Positions 15,543 to 24,237 of a stretch of DNA of 41,257 bases are shown here, in pieces. Below the pieces are notes generated by a model. The model did no database searches, was not told the DNA's origin, and saw only the letters and a list, made by a program, of their open reading frames with translations. The translations under genes were made by a program, and so were the position numbers. The first letter of the stretch is position 1. Every line of letters begins with the position of its first letter. The stretch comes from Bacillus sp. ISL-41 (GTDB lineage: Bacteria > Bacillota > Bacilli > Bacillales > Cytobacillaceae): assembly GCF_018613235.1 (NCBI RefSeq), contig NZ_JAGGQP010000051.1, forward strand, positions 1-41,257, read 5' to 3'.

Positions 15543-16775
15543 CTATCTTGTCAAAATGACTGGAACGTATTCGCCTTGAAAAATTCCTTCTTTTTCGGAT
15601 ACAATCTCGACGATTCCATCGCTTTTTACCAATGTCGTAATCAGGCCTGACTTGCCGATGATCGGCTCTGCCCACCATTCTCCATCCTTTTCCTCAAGTC
15701 TTACTCTGATGTAATCGGATCTTCCTGGTGAAGAGGCAATGTTTTTTACAATCCGGGCAAAAATTCGTTCAGGCTTATGCTCGATTTTCTCGCCCTTCAG
15801 CCTTCTGAAAACCCTTTCGCCAAACAGCTTAAAAATGATCATCGCAGATGCTGGATGACCCGGCAGTCCGATGACGGGCTTTCCGTCCGCAACAGCGAGG
15901 ATTGTCGGCTTCCCAGGCTTGATTGAAATTCCGTGGACAAAGACGCCCGGATCTCCAAGAGACTGGATGACTTCGGTTGTATAGTCCTTCGCGCCGACTG
16001 AGCTTCCGCCGGATAAAATCAGGCAGTCAGCCTGTTCATACAATTCGCGGGCTTTCTGGGCAAACTCATCATAGTCATCGCGTGTGATTCCGCCATAAAT
16101 GAGATCGATATCCCACTCATTGACCAGGCCCTTTACGGTCAAGTAATTGATGTCGCGGATTTGGCCTGTTTCAAGTGTTTTTGTTTCAAAAGGAACGATT
16201 TCGTCCCCTGAAGAAAGGTACGCAGCCTTCAGCTTTCGGTAGACTTTCACCTCAGAAATACCAAGTGCCGCCAGTGCTCCAAGCTCCTGCGGCCGCAATC
16301 TTGTCCCTTCGGATAACAGGACTTCGCCTTCCTTGATGTCCTCGCCTTTCCTGATGACATTCTCACCCGGTGCGATTTGCTTATACGTATTCAACAGCCC
16401 GCCAATTTCCTCGCAGTGTTCGATCATCAGTACGCTGTCACTGCCTGGTGGCAGCATTCCGCCTGTCGGTACGTAAATAGCCTCGCCCCTGCCTACCGGC
16501 TTTACCGCTTCCTCGCCCATATGGACTTCGCCGGCTACATTCAAGAAGCCTGGCATCGATTCAGATGAACCATATGTGTCACGGGCGATGACGGCATAGC
16601 CATCGACGGTGGAGCGGTCAAAACCAGGTACATTCTCGCCCGCAGTGATATCCTCTGCCAGGATGTAGTGAAGCGCCTCATCCAGCGGACGGATTTCGGT
16701 TTCCGTGATCTTGCCGATTTTCTCATCAATTAACGCAAAGGTCTCCTCAACACTTTTCACTTTGAAAAATTGCAT
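15543..16775 (-). CDS. moeA: Molybdopterin molybdotransferase MoeA
   Basis: MoeA inserts molybdate (or tungstate) into adenylated molybdopterin. The 410-residue protein has normal MoeA length and motifs: PGFDRSTVDGYAV (about 51-63), VPTGGMLPPGSDSVLMIE (about 106-123), LRPQELGALAALGI (about 165-178), ILSGGSSVGAKDYT (about 245-258) and PVIGLPGHPASAMIIF (about 294-309). Domain order is complete. It follows mobA by about 31 bases and is followed closely by the moeA fusion. Confidence 0.95.
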   Translation of the reverse strand: MQFFKVKSVEETFALIDEKIGKITETEIRPLDEALHYILAEDITAGENVPGFDRSTVDGYAVIARDTYGSSESMPGFLNVAGEVHMGEEAVKPVGRGEAIYVPTGGMLPPGSDSVLMIEHCEEIGGLLNTYKQIAPGENVIRKGEDIKEGEVLLSEGTRLRPQELGALAALGISEVKVYRKLKAAYLSSGDEIVPFETKTLETGQIRDINYLTVKGLVNEWDIDLIYGGITRDDYDEFAQKARELYEQADCLILSGGSSVGAKDYTTEVIQSLGDPGVFVHGISIKPGKPTILAVADGKPVIGLPGHPASAMIIFKLFGERVFRRLKGEKIEHKPERIFARIVKNIASSPGRSDYIRVRLEEKDGEWWAEPIIGKSGLITTLVKSDGIVEIVSEKEGIFQGEYVPVILTR

Positions 16776-16806
16776 GCTGACTTACTTCCTTTCTAGCACC
16801 TGAAAA

Positions 16807-17406
16807 CTATTGTCCGGACTCCGCCCATTTTCTTGCATTTTCATACTCTTCTGGATGATTCATATTGAAAAAGACTCGATCAAGGCTGCCCTCGAAATAA
16901 AGCTGCAGATCTGCCTCATCGAGGAAACGGACATTCAGCTTTTCAAGCATGTGCCTGATCCTCAAGTTTCCGTCTTCAATGCAGGACTTAGCCTCTCGCG
17001 CGATCCGTTTCTGGTATGCGGCAAAAAGCGGATGCTGACGGCCATGACTTACCGGCACGACCGCATCGTGGTGCTTAAGCGCTTTTACAAGGCTTGAGGC
17101 AAGCTCAGCGGATACAAATGGCATATCACAGGCTACAACGAAATTTTCCTCATAGTCTGATGCCTCAAGCCCTGCATGGATTCCCGCGAGCGGTCCGGAA
17201 CCCGGATACTGGTCTGTTACAATTTTTATATTTAAAAACTGATAGGTTTCAGGATCATTCGTTACTAGAATTATATCATCAAATACGTGCTGTAACTCAT
17301 CCTTAATTCTTTCAATATTCGTTTTTTCATGAAATTTCAGGAGAGCCTTATTCGTTCCCATCCTGCTAGATTTGCCGCCTGATAAAATGATCGCTCCGGC
17401 TTTCAT
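16807..17406 (-). CDS. mobA: Molybdenum cofactor guanylyltransferase MobA
   Basis: MobA attaches GMP to Mo-molybdopterin, giving the bis-MGD cofactor that DMSO-reductase-family enzymes such as FdhA need. The 199-residue protein opens MKAGAIILSGGKSSRMGTNK, the nucleotide-binding LxGGxSxRMGxxK motif, and has GPLAGIHAGLEAS (about 66-78) and VVACDMPFVSAEL (about 87-99). I use the ATG at 17406, seven bases after AAGGTG; the longer frame overlaps fdhE and lacks homology. Its position just before moeA and after fdhE links cofactor maturation to the enzyme. Confidence 0.93.
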   Translation of the reverse strand: MKAGAIILSGGKSSRMGTNKALLKFHEKTNIERIKDELQHVFDDIILVTNDPETYQFLNIKIVTDQYPGSGPLAGIHAGLEASDYEENFVVACDMPFVSAELASSLVKALKHHDAVVPVSHGRQHPLFAAYQKRIAREAKSCIEDGNLRIRHMLEKLNVRFLDEADLQLYFEGSLDRVFFNMNHPEEYENARKWAESGQ

Positions 17407-17422
17407 CCCACAGCACCTTCTT

Positions 17423-18232
17423 TTAGTTTGTCTGTTTTGTTTCTCCAGCAGATTTATACCCATTCTCCTGGGCAACAAAGTCCAGGTGGATAGTGTTCAG
17501 GTCAAGCATTGCTGGTGTTGGCTTTACGATATATTGTCTTGTATCGATTACTTTAGTATACCCTTGGCATTCTTCACAAATCTGGATTTGCGCGGCTGAT
17601 TCGCCTTCAATCGTCAGTACTTTCACTGTTTCATGATCGTTATTTCCGCAATGTGAGCAAGCTGTGCGGCGGTCATTCCAGTGCGCCGAACAACGCGGAC
17701 AGTGCAGTACTTTCTTCCCTTCTCCTTCTAGCTGTGCAAGGCGTACAGGTTCGCCACATACAGGGCAGCCAGCGCCGTGTACACCGTGATGGATTTCACC
17801 CTGGACCTTGGCAGCAGTCAGCTGAAGGTATGGACGGAGCACCGTTTCTGCCATAAATTGTGGAATCCAGCCATCCAGCCCATTTTCCTCAGCAAAACTC
17901 GCAAAGTAAATATAGTTAAAAGCAAATGCTTCATCGATCCATCTCTTAGCTGTCTCTTCATCCATCAGACTTTTAATAATCTGCATCGAACTTTCTATCT
18001 CTGGTTGATACTTCGATAAAAGCCCACCTATATCCTCTATCCACTGTAAGAATAGGGAAATATCAAAGTCAATAGCCGCTAACGCAGTGACAGGCACTCC
18101 TGCCTCCATCGCCGCTTTATCAATCTTTGGACGGACACAGTCAGGATCCAGGGATGTCTTCCATTGTTCCTGCAATTCGATGATATCCTTCTGCAATTTC
18201 TGATACTCTTTTGAGACAACGGACTTTTTCAT
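17423..18232 (-). CDS. fdhE: Formate dehydrogenase accessory protein FdhE
   Basis: The 269-residue protein is an FdhE homologue, needed in E. coli for maturation of respiratory formate dehydrogenases and thought to bind the catalytic subunit. The C-terminal half has four CxxC-type knuckles, GCPVCGEPV, HCPRCSAHW, ACSHCGNND and ICEECQGY (about residues 170-245), which would coordinate iron or zinc in rubredoxin-like sites. The N-terminal half is helical. It lies between the cytochrome b gene and mobA; a stem-loop precedes it in the mRNA. Confidence 0.88.
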   Translation of the reverse strand: MKKSVVSKEYQKLQKDIIELQEQWKTSLDPDCVRPKIDKAAMEAGVPVTALAAIDFDISLFLQWIEDIGGLLSKYQPEIESSMQIIKSLMDEETAKRWIDEAFAFNYIYFASFAEENGLDGWIPQFMAETVLRPYLQLTAAKVQGEIHHGVHGAGCPVCGEPVRLAQLEGEGKKVLHCPRCSAHWNDRRTACSHCGNNDHETVKVLTIEGESAAQIQICEECQGYTKVIDTRQYIVKPTPAMLDLNTIHLDFVAQENGYKSAGETKQTN

Positions 18233-18273
18233 TGCTGCAGCCCCTCTTTCGCTCTATTATTCTAAATTTTGAA

Positions 18274-18305
18274 GGGAATGGAGCCCTGTCAGAGCAGCCA
18301 TTCCC
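18274..18305 (-). other. Intra-operon stem-loop between cytochrome b gene and fdhE
   Basis: GGGAATGG and CCATTCCC pair across 16 bases that also contain partly complementary AGAGC/GCTC. There is no strong T-tract, so an mRNA-stability or processing hairpin is more likely than a full terminator. Confidence 0.5.
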
Positions 18306-18317
18306 TCTATTAATGTT

Positions 18318-19025
18318 TTACGCGCCTTTTTTCTTGTTCTTGTTTTTATCAAGGTCAGGGAAATTGCCCTTCTTGACTTCTTCTTCATACCATTCTGTAT
18401 AGTGATCCTTCGCCCACTCAGCAGGAACCTCACCTGTAATGACTCCAGTGTATCCCGGTCTTGAGTTTTTGTGGATGACACTCAGATAGATATGGCCGAC
18501 CACTACCGCTATTGCCAGACCGAAGCCAACATTATGGGCAACATACGCCCACTGGACGATTGCTTTCGGAAACAGGTCCGGGAACCACATTGGGAAGCCG
18601 GAACCGATGATCAGGATCGCGGTCAGGATCTGGATGATGGAGTTGATTTTTTCACCAGCGTTAAAGAATGTTTGTTTTACATGCTTGAACTTAAAGCCGA
18701 ATAGTTCTTTGACGAACTCAGTGAAAAACTGTATATCTCTTTTTTTCCAAGTAACAAGCTCTTTTCCCCAGCGCAGGAAGCCTTTAGGATCCATGATCAG
18801 CCAGATGAAAGTCGGCGTGATGAAGGTAATCGCGAAAATCCTGTGGAGCAGGCGCGCTCCTTCTGGTCCGCCTAATACTGGATAAAGCCAGTCAAACCAC
18901 TCTGTATACATTGGCAGGGCCGTGATATACAATGCAAAGAATGAAAGGGCGTTCACAGCATGCGCGATAACAAAACCTTTCGAGAAACGCTTAACCTTCA
19001 CACCTGAATACTGCGTATTACTCAT
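18318..19025 (-). CDS. Formate dehydrogenase cytochrome b556 (gamma) subunit
   Basis: This 235-residue membrane protein passes electrons from FdhB to the quinone pool. It has four predicted membrane helices (about 17-37, 57-77, 115-140 and 155-180) with conserved histidines in FVIAHAVNALSF, LLHRIFAI, VAHNVGFG and VGHIYLSV that fit the two b haems of FdnI/FdoI. The C-terminus is a soluble Lys/Asp-rich tail. The start chosen is the ATG at 19025 behind GGAGGTGG; it overlaps the end of fdhB by eight bases (ATGAGTAA), which implies translational coupling. Confidence 0.92.
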   Translation of the reverse strand: MSNTQYSGVKVKRFSKGFVIAHAVNALSFFALYITALPMYTEWFDWLYPVLGGPEGARLLHRIFAITFITPTFIWLIMDPKGFLRWGKELVTWKKRDIQFFTEFVKELFGFKFKHVKQTFFNAGEKINSIIQILTAILIIGSGFPMWFPDLFPKAIVQWAYVAHNVGFGLAIAVVVGHIYLSVIHKNSRPGYTGVITGEVPAEWAKDHYTEWYEEEVKKGNFPDLDKNKNKKKGA

Positions 19026-19845
19026 GGCTGCCACCTCCATCCTCTTCATGGCCTTTGCCTTCTTTATTGAATAGCTTATTGGATACGAATGCCCCTACAA
19101 GCGCCATGCTTGTCGCTCCAAGCATCATCTTGCCGATTGGCTGTGCGTAATCCTTCCAGACAACTGCTGATGTTGGAACTTTTGGTTTTTCAGGAAGTCC
19201 ATAGACAGATGGTTTTTCAGCAAGTACGTAAACCGTATGCGTACCGCCGACTCCTTCTGGGTTGTAAATCATTGCGTTCGGATACTTATCCTTGATTTCG
19301 CTCAGGCGCTTTTCAGCCTTCTTAAGCATTTCTTCTTGTGTGCCAAATTCCATTGCATCTGTGTGGCAAGTTGTCACACAAGCAGGCTGCATGCCTTCTT
19401 CAAGACGATCGACACACATTGTGCATTTCTGTGCCTTCTTGTATTCCTTGCCGTTCTTGTCTTTGTATGTCGCCAACTGGACAACATCGAATGGGCAGTT
19501 CTGCACGCAGTAGCCGCAGCCTACGCATTTGTCCGTATTGACATCCACTGTTCCGAAATCTGTGTAGTGCATGGCTTCTTCAGGGCAAACCTTAACGCAA
19601 GCCGCTTCCGAGCAATGGAAGCATGAAGAATGGCGGAAAAGGTAGTCCAGATTGCCTTTTGAATCTTCGTGTTCAATAAATGACAGGACGTTCCATGTGT
19701 TTGCTGTTACCTTTGCATGAGACTGGACGCTGCCCTGGAACTCTTCCGGTTCAGCCGGAAGATCGTTCCAGTTTTTGCAGGCGACCATACATGCGCGGCA
19801 GCCGTCACACTTGGTTACATCGACGTATTTAATATAGTCCGCCAT
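19018..19845 (-). CDS. Formate dehydrogenase iron-sulfur (beta) subunit
   Basis: This 275-residue ferredoxin-like subunit wires FdhA to the cytochrome. It has cysteine groups for four [4Fe-4S] clusters: CDGCRACMVAC (about 14-24), CFHCSEAACVKVCP (about 76-89), CVGCGYCVQNCP (about 107-118) and CTMCVDRLEEGMQPACVTTC (about 141-160). Near residues 240-260 one membrane helix (MMLGATSMALVGAFVSNKLF) anchors it, as in FdnH/FdoH. The start overlaps the fdhA stop by one base (TAATG). The tail after the helix is short and acidic. Confidence 0.94.
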   Translation of the reverse strand: MADYIKYVDVTKCDGCRACMVACKNWNDLPAEPEEFQGSVQSHAKVTANTWNVLSFIEHEDSKGNLDYLFRHSSCFHCSEAACVKVCPEEAMHYTDFGTVDVNTDKCVGCGYCVQNCPFDVVQLATYKDKNGKEYKKAQKCTMCVDRLEEGMQPACVTTCHTDAMEFGTQEEMLKKAEKRLSEIKDKYPNAMIYNPEGVGGTHTVYVLAEKPSVYGLPEKPKVPTSAVVWKDYAQPIGKMMLGATSMALVGAFVSNKLFNKEGKGHEEDGGGSHE

Positions 19846-22829
19846 TAGTCAGCCCTCCTTATATCACAGAGGAATGCCTTATATTCAGGAATGGTCGTAT
19901 TCGCATCCCCGATATGAGGTGTCAAGCGGTTTGCTGTATCCCCTGTTGCGATTCCTTTATAGCCAAAGTGCCAAGGCATGCCGACCTGATGCACCTTCTT
20001 GCCGTTCATCATATGAGGCTTGAAGCGCTTGGTAACCATTGCATAGGCTGTGATATCACCACGGGCCGAGCTGACAATGATCTTATCTTTGTTCTTGATG
20101 CCTTTTTCCTTTGCGAGTTCTTCACTCATTTCAATATACATATGGCCTGACAATTCGGACAGCCATTCCTGGTTCCGTGTCATCGAACCAGACTGCCAGT
20201 GCTCAGATACCCTGTAAGTCGTACCGACGATCGGGTACTTCTTGCTGTCGCCTTTCAGGTTGAACTCACCCTCGATGATGACAACAGCCGGGTTGATCTC
20301 CTGGCTTGAGAAGGTATTTTTCACCGGACTTTCAAACGGCTCGTAATGTTCAGGGAACGGTCCGTCATTCAGCGTAGGTGCGAAGACTCCCGCTACACCG
20401 CCGTTAATCATGATGAATGGATTCGTTCCGCCTGGATCAGCTGGTGCAACTGTTGGCTTGAAATCAGGAATGTCATTTCCAGTCCACTTCTTCTGGCTTT
20501 CATCCCACCAGATGACCGCTTTTTTGTCGCTCCAAGGCTTTCCGCTTGGATCAGCAGATGCACGGTTGTAAAGGATTCGGCGGTTTGCAGGCCATGCAAA
20601 TGCCCAGTTCAGGAAGTTCCCGCCGCCAGTATCCTTATTGTCACGGTTTTTAGCGCGGTTCTTGCCTTCCTCTGGATAGAAGCCTGAATAAATCCAGTTA
20701 CCAGAGCTTGTTGTACCGTCATCTTTAAGGTCGCCAAAGCCTTTCAATAATTTTCCTGTCGTCAGGTCATAGCCGTTGATTTCTTTTGCTACAAGGTCGA
20801 TATCCGGATGGTGGCCATCACCATAATTCCAGTACAGCGCATTGACCTGCTTGGCTGCAGCTGAACTTTCATTTTTGTAAAGGGCTTTGATATTTTTGAC
20901 CAGCATGTGGATGATTTCCAAGTCAGCCAAGGATTCTCCTTTTGGATCAATCGCCTTCCAGCGGTATTGCATCCAGCGTGAAGAGTTAGACACACTGCCC
21001 TCTTTCTCATAAGAGCTTGCTGCCGGCAGAAGGAACACTTCTGTATCGATCTTCGATGGGTCGCTGCCCGCTTCTTCTTGCCAGAAAGCAGATGTCTCGG
21101 TTTCCCAAAGGTCAACCGCTACCATCCATTTAAGATTGGACAGCGCTTCTTTTTCCTTGCCTGCATTCGGGCCGCCGACTACAGGGTTTGTTCCAAATAA
21201 GAACGCACCTTCCAGTTCGCCTTTATACATAGCGTTGAACAAGTTGATGTGAGAGTAATTCTTGTTTCCTTTTGGAAGGTACTGGTACCCAAATTCATTC
21301 GCTTTTGTCGCATTCGGGCCGTACCAGGCCTTCAGCATACTGACAAGGAACTTAGGTTTGTTGCTCCAGTAACCGCCAGAAGGTGTTTCCTTAGTGTTGT
21401 AACCTTCTAACGTTGCATGCTCAGGGATGGCAGTTGGAGTTCCAACATATCCTGGAAGCAGGTGGTATAGCAGGGCAAAGTCAGTAGATCCCTGTACATT
21501 GGACTCTCCGCGCATCGCGTTGATTCCGCCGCCAGGAAGACCGATATTACCAAGCAGCAATTGGATGATACCAAAAGCACGGACGTTCTGTGTTCCAACA
21601 GTATGTTGAGTTGTACCCATCGCATACATGATCGTTCCGGACTTCCCGATTTTGCTTGTTGAACAGAATGTCTCACAGACCTTCAGGTAATCTTCTTTTG
21701 GTGTTCCGGTTACTGCGATTACTGAATCGACATCATAGCGTGAGAAATGCTTTTTCATCAGCTGGAATACAGAGCGCGGATGTGTAAGGGTTTTATCCTT
21801 TTTCGGATTGCCTTCTTCGTCCGTTTCAAAAGCCCATTTCGTTTTGTCATACTTGCGGGTTGCTTCATCATACCCGCTGAACAATCCATCATTGAATTCA
21901 AAATCCTTCTTTACAATGAAGGATGCATTTGTATATTCAGCAACATACTCTCTGTGGATCAAGTTATTCTCTAACGCATAGTTGATCATTCCGCCCATGA
22001 AGGCAATATCTGTTCCTGAACGAAGCGAAGCATAGACGTCGGCCTTTGAAGATGTCCTCGTGAAACGAGGGTCAACAGAGACGATTTTGCCGCCTTTTTC
22101 TTTCGCTTTAGTCAACCATCTGAAAGAGATTGGGTGATTCTCGGCAGGATTCCCGCCCATGATCAATGCACAATCGGTATTTTGCAGATCGCTCCAATGG
22201 TTTGTCATTGCTCCACGCCCTACTGTAGGTGCCAGACCGGCAACCGTAGAACTGTGTCATATTCGTGCCTGGTGTTCGAGATAGACGACGCCAAGCCCTC
22301 TCATCATTTTCGCAAGCAGATAGGTCTCTTCATTATCAAGAGCTGCTCCGCCTAAGCTCGCAATGGCTTCGGTCTTATTGACAAACATGCCATTTTCTTT
22401 TTCAATGAATGTTTTGTCGCGTGTTTCCTTCGTACGTTTTGCAATTGTTTCATACATCCAGTCCCAGCTTTTCTCTTCCCACTTCTTGCTTCCAGGAGCT
22501 CGATATAATGGCTTTGTTAAGCGTTTTTCGGATGTGTAGACTTGTCTGATTGTTGTACCTTTACTGCAAAGTGTACCTTCGTTGACTGGGCTATCCGGAT
22601 CCCCTTCCGTATAAACCACAGTATTGTCCTTTGTGTGTACCAAGATTCCGCATCCTACGCCGCAGAATGCACAAATGGTTGGTGTAACAGTAGCTTTGGC
22701 AATCTTGAGTTCTTTTGATTTTGCGTGGACCTCTTTTTCGTTAAAGCCCAACTCGACAACCGCCAGGGTCGCCGCAGTGGCACCTGACAGCTTCAAAAAC
22801 TGCCGGCGATTCAGGTTGATTTCAACCAT
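19845..22829 (-). CDS. Selenocysteine-containing formate dehydrogenase catalytic (alpha) subunit
   Basis: The gene reads as one 994-residue protein if the in-frame TGA at 22259-22257 is decoded as selenocysteine (residue 191). Upstream and downstream parts share the frame and are separated only by this codon. Flanking residues, HQARI then UGA then HSSTVAGLAPTVGRGAM, are the exact catalytic motif of formate dehydrogenases, where Sec or Cys binds Mo. The N-terminus has a Tat signal (NRRQFLK, Arg8-Arg9) and a [4Fe-4S] site with Cys53, Cys56, Cys60 and Cys88. The C-terminal part has the molydopterin dinucleotide-binding domain (about 865-985). It is the bis-MGD enzyme that oxidises formate on the outer face of the membrane. 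Standard gene calling would split it into 190- and 787-residue pieces. A bacterial SECIS element follows the UGA. Confidence 0.93.
22219..22250 (-). promoter_or_regulatory. Bacterial SECIS element in fdhA
   Basis: Eleven bases after the UGA, the mRNA reads GGU-U-GCC-GGUCU-GGC-ACC: a six-pair stem with one bulged U and an apical loop that starts GGU. A lower stem CUAC/GUAG extends it. In E. coli fdhF the SelB-binding hairpin is GGU-U-GCA-GGUC-UGC-ACC, also 11 bases after its UGA. The bulged U and loop GU, the two features SelB recognises, are both kept, and the third-position changes keep the pairing (A-U to C-G). Confidence 0.88.
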
Positions 22830-22884
22830 CTCTCTCTCTCCTTCCCAATAGTTGCTTAGAACATCCCTAATCCCACAGGTGGTG

Positions 22885-23688
22885 TCAATTCAGTACTTGC
22901 TGGGCTTCCCCCCTTTCAAGTAAATCCTCAGAGGCAGCCGCCGGAGTTAGATCATCATTAATCCTCCTGGCAGATGTATAGACAGTCGCCATTTTCCCTC
23001 TCAAGTAGCCAACGACTTCAATGTTGAGGAAGCGGGCCAGCTGGATGGCCTGCTTTGTGGCCGCAGTGCGCGAGCCAATGACGGCAAAGCCAAATTTGGC
23101 AGCTTTTGAGAGCATTTCATATGAAACCCTTCCGGTCGTTAAAAGGACGAGCCGGTCGGGTTGCAAACGCTTTCGAATTGCGTGGCCAATAATCTTATCG
23201 ACAGCATTATGCCTGCCGATATCTTCCCGGACTTCAATGCTGCCATCCTCCAGGATGATACAGGCACCGTGCATGCCACCCGTTTCAAGGTATAACGGCG
23301 AATTTTGCGCAAATTCTGCGCGTTTTTTCAACAAATATGTCAGCGAATAGGTTTCATCGGAATTCACTTTATTGAACTTCTTAACGTCCGTCATCGAGAA
23401 GAAGGTCACTCCCCGTCCGCAGCCGGCAGTATAGTGCTTCTTTTTCGAGAACATCTGCTCAGGATCAAAGGAATTACATAATGCTACATCCAATGTGCCG
23501 GTCTTTTCGTTAAATTGGGCGCTGACAACATCCTCCGGCCCATCAATCAAACCTTCTGAAAAAAGGTAGCCATATACCCAGTCTTCCAAATCCTGATTTG
23601 TCAGCTGGAATACCGCAATCTCATACCCATTCAGCTTCAGGCTGATTGGATATTCTTCAGGACAGCCTTTCTTGATCATGTTCTTCAC
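22885..23688 (-). CDS. fdhD: Formate dehydrogenase accessory sulfurtransferase FdhD
   Basis: FdhD passes sulfur from a cysteine desulfurase to the bis-MGD cofactor, forming the terminal sulfido ligand without which formate dehydrogenase is inactive. The 267-residue protein has the family segments DWVYGYLFSEGLI (about 36-48), the cysteine loop TAGCGRGVTF (about 87-96), GGMHGACIILEDG (about 137-149), EDIGRHNAVDKIIG (about 155-168), LLTTGRVSYEM and GSRTAATKQAI. The catalytic loop has only one cysteine (CGRG) where E. coli has CGVC. It is the first gene of the minus-strand cluster; the promoter must lie in 23689-24100. Confidence 0.93.
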   Translation of the reverse strand: MKNMIKKGCPEEYPISLKLNGYEIAVFQLTNQDLEDWVYGYLFSEGLIDGPEDVVSAQFNEKTGTLDVALCNSFDPEQMFSKKKHYTAGCGRGVTFFSMTDVKKFNKVNSDETYSLTYLLKKRAEFAQNSPLYLETGGMHGACIILEDGSIEVREDIGRHNAVDKIIGHAIRKRLQPDRLVLLTTGRVSYEMLSKAAKFGFAVIGSRTAATKQAIQLARFLNIEVVGYLRGKMATVYTSARRINDDLTPAAASEDLLERGEAQQVLN

Positions 23689-23823
23689 CCCTTATCTGGT
23701 ACTTCATCTCCGGGCTCCGGTGCAACTATCGACTTCTTCCCTGCCATCATCGGTGTGATGGGATTGAAAGACTGTTATGAATCTTGCAAGCTATTATTCA
23801 GCTCTCTTTTAAAAATTAGGAAC

Positions 23824-23853
23824 CTTATATTAAAAAAACATTCCACTATGCAA
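23824..23853 (-). promoter_or_regulatory. Possible promoter of the fdhD-moeB cluster
   Basis: On the minus strand TTGCAT (23853-23848) and TATAAG (23829-23824) are 18 bases apart, about 140 bases upstream of fdhD. Just upstream is GGGT-ATTTA-ACCC (23869-23857), a possible activator half-site pair. Confidence 0.35.
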
Positions 23854-23856
23854 AAA

Positions 23857-23994
23857 GGGTTAAATACCCCTATGCCTTTAATGTACTGGAAATTACAAGG
23901 TTGTAACCGTTTCAATTGTTACAATAATATAGATGAAAATTGTCTATTTTTTAAACAAAGGCTGAATTTGAGATTTTTCATTTACGAAAAATCT
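23857..23994. promoter_or_regulatory. Three inverted repeats in the fdhD-pdxK intergenic region
   Basis: In this 549-base gap I see GGGT-TAAAT-ACCC at 23857-23869; TTGTAAC...GTTACAA at 23901-23924 with 10 bases between arms; and AGATTTTTC-ATTTAC-GAAAAATCT at 23971-23994, nine perfect pairs. The first two sit where upstream regulators of fdhD would bind. The third is a weak AT-rich hairpin followed by TTT. No FNR consensus (TGTGA-N6-TCACA) is present. An 87-codon plus-strand frame here has no Shine-Dalgarno and no recognisable protein. Confidence 0.4.
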
Positions 23995-24136
23995 TTTAGT
24001 GGGTCAATTTTCACATAGTCAACTGTAAATCAATTTATTTTTTCCCTCAGTAACTTTCATCACGTCAAAGCACTAATGCCACAAAATCGTCAAAAGTTAA
24101 TTTTAACCATTTAAAAAAAGATGCAAATCCAATCCT

Positions 24137-24164
24137 TTGTCTAAATCTATAGAATTGGTATAAT
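24137..24164 (+). promoter_or_regulatory. Sigma-A promoter of pdxK
   Basis: TTGTCT (24137-24142), 16 bases, then TATAAT (24159-24164) with an extended -10 TGG just before it. It lies 74 bases upstream of the pdxK start. Confidence 0.75.
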
Positions 24165-24237
24165 CATAAGAAAGTGATGAAGGTGACTTGTCTTGTATTA
24201 ATGAGCAGTCGCCATTCTTAAAATGGAGGTAGTATAG

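Noticed and set aside
19845-22829. fdhA as a pseudogene split by a nonsense mutation
   Set aside because: There is only one stop, it is UGA exactly at the Sec position, both sides are well conserved, the operon is intact, and a SECIS hairpin with correct spacing follows.
23755-24018. 87-codon frame between fdhD and pdxK
   Set aside because: No Shine-Dalgarno, no domain-like pattern, and it crosses probable regulatory sites.
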